64,000 bases of DNA, taken from positions 372,001-436,000 of the forward strand of contig JAHEWK010000020.1 of assembly GCA_020740775.1 (NCBI GenBank). Direction: 5' to 3'. The stretch is from Ilyonectria destructans. Taxonomy: Eukaryota > Ascomycota > Sordariomycetes > Hypocreales > Nectriaceae. A program made the position numbers and the translations under genes. Shown here in pieces: positions 30,378 through 41,494 of this stretch (the first letter of the stretch is position 1; every line of letters starts with the position of its first letter). The notes below the pieces were generated by a model, which saw only the letters and a list, made by a program, of their open reading frames with translations, did no database searches and was not told the origin of the DNA.

Positions 30378-30995
30378 CTAGTTCTTGTCGTACTTGCCAG
30401 GGTACCACTTCCCATCGTCATGGCCAGTTTCGCCGCCTTCATATTTTCCCTCATGCCACTTTCCATCGTCCATACCAGTTTCGCCGCCCTCATACTTGCC
30501 CTCGTGCCAAGAGCCGTCGTCCTCTCTCTTCTCCTTGCGATCGTATTTGCCGGGATACCACTTTCCATCGTCGTGGCCAGTGTCGCCGCCCTCATACTTC
30601 TCGGGCGCCCACTTGCCGTCATCCTTACCAGTCTCACCACCCTCATACTTGCCCTCGTGCCAAGAGCCGTCGTCCTCTCTCTTCTCCTTGTCATATTTGC
30701 CGGGGTACCACTTTCCGTCGTCTTTGCCAGTGTTTCCGCCCTCATATTTTCCGGGCGTCCACTTTCCGTCATCGTTGCCGGTGCTGGGACCCTCGTACTT
30801 CCCAGGGTACCACGAGCCATTATCCTCTCGCTTTTCCTTGCGGTCATATTTGCCAGGGTACCACTTCCCGTCGTCGTAAGGGGTGCCGGGACCCTCATAT
30901 TTGCCCGGGGCCCATGAGCCGTCATCGGCGGCCTTGGGTGTGGGAAGTGCCAGAGCCGTCACGGCAAAGGCGATAAGGGTGAAAGAGTAGCGCAT
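30378..30995 (-). CDS. secreted tandem-repeat protein with Kex2 sites
   Basis: 205 residues, intact and intronless. A signal peptide (about residues 1-17, MRYSFTLIAFAVTALAL) is followed by repeats built on DDGKW-x-PGKYEGG-x-TG. KR dibasic sites at 55-56, 105-106 and 156-157, each preceded by (R/K)KE or KE and followed by ED(N/D)GSW, would let Kex2 release blocks of about 50, 51 and 48 residues. There are no cysteines and many Trp, Tyr, Gly and Lys. This is the layout of Kex2-processed repeat proteins, the group that includes precursors of fungal ribosomal peptides (dikaritins) and pheromone-like peptides. No UstYa-type oxidase gene was recognised nearby, so cyclic product formation is not supported here. 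Confidence 0.7.
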   Translation of the reverse strand: MRYSFTLIAFAVTALALPTPKAADDGSWAPGKYEGPGTPYDDGKWYPGKYDRKEKREDNGSWYPGKYEGPSTGNDDGKWTPGKYEGGNTGKDDGKWYPGKYDKEKREDDGSWHEGKYEGGETGKDDGKWAPEKYEGGDTGHDDGKWYPGKYDRKEKREDDGSWHEGKYEGGETGMDDGKWHEGKYEGGETGHDDGKWYPGKYDKN

Positions 30996-30999
30996 TTTG

Positions 31000-32138
31000 A
31001 AGGACTGGATGGATATCCAGAAGAGATCAGAAGAGGCTAGAAGGGTTGTTGTTGGGGTAATGGATTGAGTTGTTGTTCAGAGAGATTGATGGTGGTGAGG
31101 AGAGGAGGAGATGGTGATGGTGATGGTGATGAGTAGAAACGAGTATAAAGGTAGAACACCTTGGTATCTTATATGCTTCTAAATCATTCCTAAGATGTAG
31201 CCCTCCTCTTACGCAAGGCTTGATGGCAGATGGCGCAGCTTGCACCTCCAACGCAATTGCATCAACTTCGCCGATCGAGATTCTCAGGTAGTTCCCGCCA
31301 CCCCGCTTAGTTGAGGTAGCCCGAGTGGCATAAACTTCCCGAGAGCCTCGTGTCCAGCTGTTGCTGCTATTTTCAGAGCCCCCAAGTAAGCCTCAGCCAA
31401 CTCAGTTCTCTGCAGTCGGAAGCCACCGAGGCTCAGCTCCGCCCAAAAATCCTCCAGGTTGGGTAACGTTCCCAGCAGATCAGCGCTAGCTGCTGCGCAA
31501 CCTTCTTGGCACCCTCGCAAGACCCCGAGTGGCTGAGCTGGGGAGAAACACCTGTTGGATTGTGACCCTGTATTACGAAACCTCTGATAGATCGATATCC
31601 TGACCTTAGTCAGAGGGGGCGTGAGATGACATAAGCCCCTCTCGAGAAAAGAGGGGGCCGCGAGGCATCCTAGATGAAGACAATCAACAGATTCAGGATC
31701 CACACCCTATTGAGCATTTAATCCCTGGACCGAATGTGCCGTACGCTATCCAACAACACCTTAAAAAATACATTGTCCATTTTTGGTAAAGGTCGGCAGT
31801 GCCACCGCCATCGTATGTCTGCGTGTAAGTACTTGTACTGTATCCTCCTCTTGCGTGCTTGGCCGCATGTGTTTTGCTATTGGCTTTGAAGCATAAGGAA
31901 GACAATTAGTGATAGGCGTGCGCCGCGTCTGACTGTACCAGTAAAAAAAGTAAAGAAGTTCTCTCGTATTCCGGATACATACCATGATTATCGCTAAGAA
32001 TGGACTTGAAAATTCTTTAATGTTTGTCGTAGGGACTAGCGTGTGCCACCGCCCATCACACCATCCAATAATAGTGGCAAGATTAGTCACGTCATGGTGC
32101 TTACAAGCCACACACAGCCACTGATGCAATTTATACAT
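31000..32138. other. upstream region of the repeat gene and unassigned frames
   Basis: The promoter side of the repeat gene holds CAT/ATC-rich simple sequence near 31,090-31,135. A 139-codon frame at 31,284-31,703 (minus) and a 125-codon frame at 31,761-32,138 (minus) show no domain that I recognise. Confidence 0.3.
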
Positions 32139-32285
32139 TGTACCGCCAGAACTGCCGTTGGATCAGCGGTGAACTAACCCTATATAAGGCGCTATTTGGG
32201 GGCCGCTGACCTCAACGATTGACAACTCAGTAGTCGCCCCGGGCTTTCCAAGCACAATAAACTCCACACCGCTTCACTATTACAA
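32139..32285 (+). mobile_element. possible short solo LTR
   Basis: A TG...CA-bounded stretch of roughly 145 bp has a CTATATAAGG TATA box (about 32,181) and an AATAAA signal (about 32,258), spaced as in a small LTR. I found no target duplication and no second copy, so this rests on composition alone. Confidence 0.3.
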
Positions 32286-32820
32286 CCTTCCTGAAATCTA
32301 AGTGAGCCTGGTACGCTGAGTGTTAATGTTTAGCCAGGTGTATATTGTGATGGTCCCGGCAAGCGCACACAAGTCGGATTTCATACCCAAGGTAAGATCC
32401 TGATCCAAAATTACACACTGACTCGGCAGTGTTGCTGTGGCTGGATCTCCCGTCCAATGAAATGAAAGGACAACGGTGAGAATGAGCAAGGACACTTATT
32501 TATAGATGTCGATGGTAAATTTGAATTGGCTGTTAAAGTTGGGTAGTGCTCAGGCTGGAATTAACGGAGTTCAATAGGTACGCGACGCGGATTGGAGACA
32601 AGACCGAGTACATTCAGGCCCAAGCCAATAAGTAGGTATATGAGTAGGCATATGAGTAGGTAAGTAGGTGAGCAGACAACCACTGCGACTGCAATCATGC
32701 GTCCTCTGGCTTCTGTGCATACACCATGTAGCTGGAGAAAACATCAGTACACCTCGAGACCAATGAAAGCTACCATCGCTCGCGAGCCATGGACAGAGGA
32801 ACATTTCTTGGGCTCACTCA

Positions 32821-33488
32821 CTAGGGCCAATACCCGTACATTCTCGGGTTCTTCACTTCCCTCCTCAGGAACGCCAAGAACACGACGACCTCCTCGTCTA
32901 ACCAGCCAAGGCCTTTTTGGAACATCCTTGTGACCATGGCCTCTAATCCGCTAAGGAGGTTCTCCATCTCCCAGGCACCCAGAAGCTTCATGCGCGGGTC
33001 CTTGGGCCACGGGTTGAACGGTAGCTTGAAGACCTTTTGGGTGACGTTCTGGTAGCCTCGTTCCTCAAACCAACCCTTCCAATTCATGGGGTCTGTGAGG
33101 CTGGCGCCGTACTGGGAAGATGCCGTCTCCATCACGCCGGAGAACTTGCGTAAGTAGCTGTCCTCGGCGATTGAGTCGTCGTCGCAGCCGAGGAGGCCGA
33201 CTATGGCCTGGAACTCAACCCAGCCACCAGGCTTCAGATGGCTGAGACGAAGATGAGATCAGCAATATAAATATCGGACGGTACCGGCAGTATTGGTAAG
33301 ACCCGCAGTCCAGTGCAAGCTTTGGATAGGGACTTAAACGCACGTATAGGTTTGGTCAATAAGGGCCGGCCAATCCCGAATAGCGAGCAACAGGCCCGCG
33401 AGAAGATGAAGTCGAGGCTGTTCTCCTTCCATGTCCATTTGTCGTAGGCCCTGGTGGGGATAGAAAGTCTATGTTGATATGGTGGCAT
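32821..33488 (-). pseudogene. LaeA/UMTA-like SAM methyltransferase relic
   Basis: Minus strand shows DKWTWKENSLDFIFSR followed, after loss of one base, by LLAIRDWPALIDQTY. After a probable intron come WVEFQAIVGLLGCDDD and METASSQYGASLTDPMNW, KLPFNPWPKDPRMKLLG and the C-terminal block ending near 32,821. These match the second half of fungal UMTA/LaeA-like methyltransferases, often found in secondary-metabolite clusters. The SAM-binding N-terminal half is missing. It lies just downstream of the PGAP4-like gene on the same strand. Confidence 0.55.
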
Positions 33489-33548
33489 GTTTCTTCATCT
33501 TCATGGACGTACACTATCTTACAATGTATCGCTACTCAACGCTCTGAT

Positions 33549-34960
33549 CTATTCCTCCCACCCGTAATACCTTTGTACCATTTCCAGCTGATCTCGCTCC
33601 AGCTTGGCAGGGTCCATATCCTCAAACGCCATACTCCAGATGGCTTGCGCCTCGGTTTTCGCCGTCTTTCTCGCAGACTCGATGCCTTTGCGGTTTAGCA
33701 AACTAATCAATGGGAAGTTTTAGCTAGTAGCTTACCAATATGCTGTGCTTGTACTGGATACAACGCATACCGTTCCAGGTTATTGCGTATTGCAATCTCG
33801 TCGAGCAGTAGGTCCACTTGTCCATTCTTTTTCTCTCGCAGAGATTTCAGCAGCAGCGGGATTTGCGTTCGCGGGAAGACCATTGCCTGGGAACAACAAC
33901 CGAATGGCTCGTTGAATACTCCGGGAGAGGGCGGTAGTAGGGAGGCCTTGCCGGACTGGTAGAACAATATCACCAGTCCTGGGACGAGGATGACGACAGT
34001 GACAAAGAGTGTCTCTATGTCTCCATATTGGCGAGCAAGCAGCCATCGACGACGGGCTAGCAGGACGGAGGCGGTAATACCGATGCCGATGCCTACAATG
34101 ATCCAATGCTCGTAGTTGCTGCCAATGTCGTGACTTGCCCATCCAGTTGACCTCTCCTAGGTTGAACAGCCGCATGAACAACCAGGACTTGTCATCCTTA
34201 TCTATGTCGGATATGTGCCGCAAGCCTAGCAGAGTCCTGACAAACCACCCACGCGCCATGACGATGTCGTCCTCAAACATGCCGACATACAGCGCCCCAG
34301 TATCGTAACACCGCTGCAGGGCATATGCGTAATCAAACATGCCCTTCTCGGAATACTCCCCCGCCTCCTCTAGCTTCTGCAGATGCGCCTTTTCCGTCGC
34401 GTTGACCTGGTAGGTGTAAAAGTCGTCGACGGCATGGCGGATCCATCCTACGTGCCAGCTCGGGTGGCGCGTCGGATCGGTTTCGGCGACGAGGACTGAG
34501 ATGTGCAGGTCGGCTCGTTCCCGTGCCATCAAGCCATGTAGAAGCGTTCCGATGGTGGTCTATGCTTGTTGAGCGCAGTTAGTACGCGGATCAAATGCCG
34601 TAGGGGAAGACAGCGCTTCACCTCGAGATACTGCGTTTGCCTCTTGACCGAGCTGAGCGCTACGCAGAGGCTTTTGTTGGACCCGGAATCATTGTTCGCG
34701 AATTGACTAGTGCCGTTGACATATGACTTGGTGCCGTTGACGTAGGCGTCGATGAACTGTTGCGCTTCCACTCTGCGATGCGCCGAGTAGTGGGTTTCAT
34801 ACGCTCGATCCTTGTCGAAGAAGACGCTTCCAGGGTCGCGGTAGAAGTGCAGCCGTCCGAACCAGGCCATGCACAGTAACAAGGCGAGACATGCGGCTGC
34901 TTTGAAAAGGAGCGTCGGCGTGAATACTCTCCGAGCCGTAAAGGTCAAGTTGGTGAGCAT
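33549..34960 (-). pseudogene. PGAP4-like glycosyltransferase, single-base frameshift
   Basis: Exon 1 34,960-34,622, exon 2 34,559-33,736, exon 3 33,685-33,549, with introns GTGAAG...CTAAC...TAG and GTAAGC...AAG. The exons total 1,300 nt, one more than a multiple of three. An extra base at 34,160 turns the expected QERSTGW into a shifted frame; before and after it, coding is continuous. The protein has an N-terminal membrane anchor, a luminal domain with MFEDDIVMARGWF (acidic metal/nucleotide-sugar site) and two closely spaced membrane segments near the C-terminus. This is the topology of PGAP4, which adds GalNAc to GPI anchors in the Golgi. About 432 residues would result without the extra base. 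A sequencing error is an alternative. Confidence 0.65.
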
Positions 34961-34969
34961 GGTAGACGG

Positions 34970-36380
34970 GTTGAGGGTGATGAGGGGAGAGTCACGACAC
35001 CATCAAACAACCTCTTTTCTTTCTCGGGGGCTAGCTCCGCATTCTTTATTTTACCCTCGCAATGGGAAGGAGTCTAGTGCGGACCTTTAGCGACCAACCG
35101 GCTGGTTAAAATGCCAGTTCTTAAGAAATCGGCAGATACCCTTTTCAGCTCTCCGTTTTGCCCCTCCCGCACAGGTTATATTGCATCAGCCTTCTGTAGG
35201 TGATAAGTGATATGCTGTCATGGGCTTTATAGTAGGGGTATGAGTCATTCTGACGCAATCGATGAACGATAGTGCGAGTGACTTGTAGACCCCGCCTGCG
35301 GCTGAGACCGCCTCCATTACCGGAATTCACACCTGCCCTAATAGATGAAAATAGCTCGCTACGCGCCGAGTGATCATAGTCCTGAAAATTGGTAAACAAG
35401 TCGTAGCTTAAAGAGATCACCCACAACTTGAATTTGCATGCCCCTTAGGAGTTTCTAAGTTCACTTATCCTACCCTCCCAGTCATTTAGTACGCAAGTCT
35501 ATGGAAGCCGAAAGTATCGCGCTCGGCTTCTTGACCATAGGTTCAAGCATTCACTTTCACATGTTAAACCAAAAATGTCAGCCAAAAAATCTCACTACCC
35601 GTCGTGTCAGCTGGGAAAATGTGTGTCAACGAAATCTGCCAGCCTCATGCTGTGAAATCATTGATTTCAGGATCATAATCTTTCAGACTTTATGACATAG
35701 TCATTTAAAAAGAAACAATGCTGTAATTAGGCTCGTTGGAAAGCTACGGAATAGCTGAAAACACATTAATTGATAGAAAAGAGCGGAAATCACTTTTTCG
35801 GCCTCAATTGAGCTGCCCGGTCCTGGGGCCTGATTTTGCCCGCCCGTTATGACCCTGTTGACGATGTGTTTCCCACCTCCTAACGTCAGAGGTTACTCTT
35901 TCCCTTACTTCTCTCTGCTGCTCTTACTATACGGTCTTTACCCTCTAACGTCAACACTCGCCTGTTTTACGCTTCTGCAACCTTACAGTTGCCCTACCCT
36001 ACAGCTTTACAACACTCCTTCCCTGTGCGTCCTTTTACAGCACGCTGTGTGAGCTGTAGTAAAAGGTGACTGCTCGTTTACGCCTCTCTGCGTAAAGGTA
36101 AGGTACTTTACTTGTGTACTTTACCCTGCCTTTGTCTTTGCCTTTGTCTTTGCTCTGATTGAACCCAGGGATAGGGTTTCTCATATCGAGATATGGAGGT
36201 TAGGGTTCCCGCGTGAGTTCGAAGTACAAAAGTTGTTGGAAACAAAGCGAAACAAAATATATGATGGAGGAAGAGAAACTCAACTCAATGAGTATAGTCT
36301 CATATTTTTCTCTACTCTGCGGAATAAGTTATCGTGGTTTGGAATATTCAATCGATTGATGTTGGACAAGTTAGTCGCTG
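34970..36380. other. no supported gene
   Basis: Short frames only. 35,850-36,170 is pyrimidine-rich on the plus strand with many CTTTAC/TTACG words but no clear repeat unit. Confidence 0.3.
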
Positions 36381-36386
36381 ACATAA

Positions 36387-36530
36387 GGAAAGTCTTGGCT
36401 CAGATAAATTCCAAATAGGAAAGGCGTTGACCCATATTAAAGTCTTGGCTAGCATTTAATTCAAAAGGGTATAGCGTAGGACCCACCCAAAAGTCTTGGC
36501 TCACTTTTAATTCAATCGGCATGACTAGAG
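36387..36530 (+). repeat. three imperfect 50-bp tandem units
   Basis: AAGTCTTGGCT followed by a TTTAATTCA-like word recurs at about 36,391, 36,441 and 36,492, giving a period near 50 bp. I do not recognise the source. Confidence 0.6.
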
Positions 36531-36869
36531 AAGGACTGGGATTGTCTGAACCTTCCGGGCTATTAAATGGTGGTAAAGTGAAGTTGTCTGGTGATGACGC
36601 AAGTTTAAGGGCCGGAATCACAGAAATGCTGGATTTCATACTACAGGAATAAAGTGCACTCAGTGGGATGCTTCATCCTGCTCTTCCAACCCCTGTATAG
36701 ATGGATGGCTGAGGGGGAAAGAGGAGCAAAACCCCCCAAAAAAGCAAAGTTTTATTGTTATTATTATATAAGCCGTAATATTCTTCAGTAAAGGGGAAGT
36801 CATGCTGCTGTCTCGCGTCGCCGTCCGGACACAAGCCGAAGCATTACAGTGCAAGTCTTGTGGAAGACA

Positions 36870-39470
36870 ATGTCTCAGCCAGCGCCGAAACGTCGAGGCC
36901 GCCCCGCCAGAAAGGCGCCGCAAACCGAAGAGCAACGACTTGCGTCCCAACGCGCACGATCGCAGCGATACTACCAATAACAACACGAGCAAACCGTCAG
37001 TTCCCATCGCGCACCAGCCGAGTCGCAACGGGTGGAATTTATACATTATCATCATTATCATTGCCCAACCCATCTGCCTGCTATACCGTCAACTACGGAT
37101 CCGGTCATTGGCCTCCACCTAGAGCCTCATCTCCAGATCCCGACGCCGTTCGAGGATCCACCAGCGGCCGAGCCCACCTACAACCGCAACTACGACGATG
37201 ACGAACCGAATGAGGCCGAAGCGTGCCCGGCCGGAGTACCGTACAGCCCACTACCTGTGGGGGATAATGAGCTATATGATACACTATCCCAATATTGTCC
37301 GGCTGAAGAATAACGGAGTCAGTGTGGCCAGGAGATACAGGACCTTCTCCAATCAGTTGAGAAAAACCTTCACATCTCAGTATCATCAGCCCAAGGTATC
37401 TATCCCGACTCCCTCGAAGCGATATCCTGAATCGCAGTTTGGGCCAGCTTAGCTGATTCCAAACTACACCTGATGATTGCGACGACGACGACGACGACGA
37501 CGATAACGACCATAATGATGGATGCAACGATGATCGCGGATTTATCAACCACCCTCATCAAAATCCCCCCATTCCTGAAAAATCGATCTCTACACTCAAA
37601 AAGTATCTTACTCAAGAATAGACAACGCATCCGAGCTGCTCAAGCGAAGAACATAAAGCAGATCATGATAGCCTGGCCAACACCGGCCGTCACCACTCCT
37701 GCAATTCTCTGGGAGATGTTATCGTTCGGCTGGATGGACTGATCAATGACGACCACGATCATCGTCCGCTCCCACATGTCACCGATCCTTCTTCTGATCT
37801 TCTCGGTCATGCCTCTCAACTCGAGAATCTCCACAGTAGCGACCCTCCTTACGATGCGCAACAGCCCATGCACTCGCACTACCGTGATTTCCGAGCAACT
37901 TGTCAAGTCGCTCTTGAAGGATCTTCAAGCGATGGCACACCACCAAGCCTCTGCCTCCCAACCAGACACCGCCTTGCACAGCCCTTTACAGATGACTTCA
38001 TTCAAAAGACCTACGACGGCGACAGTATTTGTAGTTTTCCCTCCTCTCTAGCTGTCGCCAAGTTAGGTATCCAATGGTACCCGCAATCCTATGTCATCTT
38101 CAACCACACCGATGATGTATATATCAGCATCGACATTCCGAGCAATAGCTTTCATCAAACCAACGCTCCATCGCAGGGAACTCCAGAGCAACGACGACCC
38201 TTACATCATGTCCCTAATTATTGCTTGGGACGAATACAAGACTTGGTCGATACATTCATCTGGGTATTCTTCCCAGCCTTATACTGTCGCCATACCGGTA
38301 CACATGACAACCCGTACATGCGGACCTCCCTCCCCAGGGACCAGTCCGCGCTTTGGTATAACTAGATCCTACTGCTAGCGATCACCGCAGCAGTCTAAGA
38401 CTCGAATATCCTTCAGTACATACCAAAAAGCCGCCGAATTGCTCAATCTACCTCGCGCGCTCAGCAGGAGAGCATCTCGACTTAGTGCCTCGACGAGCGG
38501 AATGCGAATGCTGACGTACTTGGGCAAGGCAGCAGGAGCAACGCGCTCTCCTATATCCTACAACACAGACACCTTAAGGCCATATAGCAAGGGGTCCAAT
38601 CACGCGTAGCGATGTTTCCCCAGTTCGCTGGCATAAGACTCTACATGGGGGCTAAGAACTTAAAGCTTGCCTATATGCATCCCGACATCACTCAGACCAT
38701 TAGCGACTGGCGCAACCAATAGAATGCCGCCGTTAACGAGAGATTCCTCGAGCCCAGTACTACATACGTCGACATTGGCCGTCAATATACCCCTCGAATT
38801 GGGTCTGTCGCCGAGGCCAATATGCTCCTTTGGTGTCGATATTGCCTGAAGCGTCTCTGGCGGCAGCGACAGGCGTGGAGTCGTCATTATAACGCCACAA
38901 GCTTGTTGAGCAAAGCCGGCCCGAGCCAGTTAAGTCTGGCATCGCCCCCCTCCGCCAAGCCGAGTACCCATGGGTCACGATGCGCGACGCGGTTGATATG
39001 ACCATTACGTCCATACATAAGAGCCGAGAGGTTCTGGAAGGCCTCCTGTACAGCCAGTTCTAAAATCTCATCAAAATTCCATTTGACGCCGCTAAACAAT
39101 ATCCGTTTCAGAATCCCCAAGTCGAGAAGATGGCCCTAGATCCTTTGTACCTGGCTGATTGTGAAGGCTCTACCCGGGGGAATCATGCCAATCAAGCCTC
39201 CCTTAAACTCGCGTACCGCCTAAGTAAGCTTCGCGTTAGAGCCGGCCTGGTCCCAAGTAGTGAAGACGTCATTCCTATCCCATTCACTTATGGGGTTCAA
39301 GCTGAAGATCGCATATCTTAGGCGCTCCTCCAACGCATCCTCCCTCACTTAGCTTCTTCCCACACGGCGGCCCAAACTGGTCATCATCAGGCATCCACCG
39401 ACCGGGAGCCACCTTTCTTCGCCATTCAATTGAGAACAATGGCATACTTCTTGTATAGTAATATCAGTAA
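36870..39470 (+). pseudogene. relic of a large element-encoded protein of unknown class
   Basis: Starts with a basic AT-hook-like N-terminus (MSQPAPKRRGRPARKAP, then TEEQRLASQRARSQRYYQ before a TAA). Later blocks, in changing frames, include an Asp-rich run (37,479-37,520), SSLAVAKLGIQWYPQSYVIF, RLYMGAKNLKLAYMHPDITQ, VNERFLEPSTTYVDIGRQYT, MRDAVDMTITSIHKSREVLE, GLLYSQFYSLIKIPFDAAKQ, MALDPLYLADCEGSTRGNHA and SLKLAYRLSKLRVRAGLV. I associate this block order with very large, repeated fungal proteins that look transposon-encoded, but I cannot name the class. At least ten stops or shifts lie within it. Confidence 0.45.
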
Positions 39471-39575
39471 AGATATCTCAAACTACACTCACTGTAGCGT
39501 AAAGCTTTGCAGACAAAAATGCAACTCGGATATCTAACTCTTAGATGGAAATCGGAAATTATAGGAGCTCTTTAT

Positions 39576-40176
39576 TTATTTCAATCCAATGAGTGGCTTG
39601 AGGCCGTAACCATATGTATCAAGTGATGCCTTAGCTGAGGGGTTGGTAAAGGTGCTGAGACGGTTCTCCGGCTGGCGGCTTACAGTAGAGCTCTGACCAG
39701 CCGATTTTATATGACCAGTTGTGAAGAGATCCGACGTTTTGTCAGCTAAGGTTGCTATAAGCTTGTAAATAAATGAGGGTGTCGCAAAATAGCTTTTACT
39801 TACGCTGAATACGACGCGGCTCTCTGATAATTCGTTGTCGACTCCCCCCAAGCTTAGAACAATAGTTCATATATTCCCTTTGAAGACGCTGGATTTTGGT
39901 ATGAAGATCTTCTATCTCTGCTCTTATTGCTTCAATGGTTGCCTCACGACACCCCTCTTGCTTCCATCTCATGATATTGGCATTGCCCCTGCCAACCTTC
40001 CGTGCTTTTCTCCCTATCTCTTGACATATTTTGCAAACCACAGCGTTAGAGTAGGTTTCATAAACCAGCTTCAACCCACACGTTTCGCCCATACGGTATT
40101 CTTGGGGGCACTGTTTGCGGAATCTCCCCCATTTGAAATATCCACAAACCCACCGAGTTTGGTCAAAAAAACACAT
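39576..40176 (-). CDS. conserved-type Cys-containing small protein, one intron
   Basis: ATG at 40,174-40,176 (MCFFDQTRWVCGYFKWGRF). Exon 1 40,176-39,804, a GTAAGT donor, an intron to TATAG, exon 2 39,754-39,576; 552 coding nt, 183 residues, no internal stop. The N-terminal half has paired cysteines (QTRWVCGY, FRKQCPQEYRMGETCG, AVVCKICQ) suggesting a small metal-binding fold. A Glu/Arg-rich helix (IEAIRAEIEDLHTKIQRLQR) follows and then a disordered Ser/Thr-rich tail. Similar short proteins with this Cys layout and a GETCG word are, I believe, widespread in Sordariomycetes; no function is known to me. Confidence 0.55.
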
Positions 40177-40179
40177 AAT

Positions 40180-41140
40180 AAGCAATGGTCCGGAAAGAAG
40201 AATGAATCGGACCTGAAAAGCGATTGTTGGAGGATACTGTAGAGCGGACGATTATGGATAACTTTTGGTTATAAGCAAGCTCGTCTTTGCTGACTGACCT
40301 TCCCTCTCGCGCATTTATACCGAGGCAACTAGCTTCGTTTAAATTGGGCTTCGTGGACACCGGCCATCAAACTTATCTAAAATTTGCATGTTGGTTCAGG
40401 CCCATGCGACGCTGTGTGGCCGGCGTTTAGAGGCGCAGCTATCCAATCCCTCTAGTAGGTACTTTTTTCGATGTTGGTTATGTCGCCGTCGTCATCAAGG
40501 GGTGTCCTCCCATTCGCCACCGTAAATAGCGTAACCACTCTGTCGGTATCGAGATTGCGCGATTTTATATCAAATGAATGGGTCATGCGTGATCCTGGTA
40601 ATAGTTCTTTGCGAATGGGTGTGTAATGTAATTAGGACCAGCGATATTGGCAAGGCCAGCGCTAAAGTTATCCTTCTTATTGGATAAGGGTTGGCCCGTG
40701 GAATCTCGATTTTACATCTAGAGTCCTTGTCTTAGCCTAGATGAAATCATTGAGTTCATACGATAGAGAATTCTTGGTAGGATTGCGGGTCTTGATGTGT
40801 ATCTTTCAAGATGGTGTGTGCACTGTACGACATTCTCGTTGTGTTCTCACTCTTATCGTCCGAGGTTTACCAGGGAGGGGGTTTCTTCCCGAATTAGAAC
40901 TAGCAATTACACATCCACATCATTATCGCATCCACGTCACATCCATCACATATTGCAAGGTAGAGCGGCACTGGAATTTCACATCGTTCAACGTTGTTGC
41001 ACCGAATGAATGGCTTAATAATAAATAGGCCTAGGTAATTCGCCTGGAAGTTTTCTTTAAAGGATTTAAGTTAGGAACTGAAATCAGAGGCGAACGCGCT
41101 GAAGGTAGAACGCGGGGTCAGCATGGGAAGGGTGCTGATA
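40180..41140. other. no supported gene
   Basis: A 95-codon frame at 40,741-41,028 has no recognisable motif. Confidence 0.3.
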
Positions 41141-41143
41141 TAA

Positions 41144-41285
41144 TTTGGGCACCTGGGTGCGCCAGTCTGTTTGGGCACCTGGGTGCCCATGTATCAGTCG
41201 CTGCCGACTAGCCTCGTGGAATGGATCGTGGATCCACTCAGTGGATCCACGCATGGATTCAGTTGAGTGGATTGCAACCCTGAAA
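41144..41285. repeat. palindromic, hAT-like subterminal sequence
   Basis: TTTGGGCACCTGGGTGC occurs twice (41,144-41,160 and 41,170-41,186). A palindrome GTGGATCCACTCAGTGGATCCAC follows near 41,229-41,251, and the stretch ends GAGTGGATTGCAACCCTG. Read on the minus strand, CAGGGTTGCAATCCACTC resembles termini of fungal hAT elements. No matching second end was found. Confidence 0.35.
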
Positions 41286-41418
41286 GTAGAGGAGGTATGT
41301 CGCGGAAGAAAGTGATCCGTTCGCTTATTATGTACGTTAATTAGTTGGGGGTGGATTCATCCCGGTCATCGTTTGCGTATGATTCTTAATCACGCATGAT
41401 CATGATCTCTGTAACAAC

Positions 41419-41494
41419 AAATCAAGCATTTAAACCATCTCCGCCTCAGCTGTCCCAAATCAAGCATTTAAACCATCTCCGCCTCAGCTGTCCC
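41419..41494. repeat. 38-bp perfect tandem duplication
   Basis: Two identical 38-bp units, 41,419-41,456 and 41,457-41,494. The second includes the stop codon and last codons of the reductase-type relic on the minus strand. Confidence 0.9.

Noticed and set aside
30420..30917. 165-codon hydrophobic frame on the plus strand
   Set aside because: Shadow of the repeat-protein gene; its periodicity mirrors the repeats.
33549..34960. UstYa-type oxidase partner for the Kex2 repeat protein
   Set aside because: The N-terminal membrane anchor suggested it, but the FEDD motif and C-terminal double membrane segment fit a PGAP4-like transferase.
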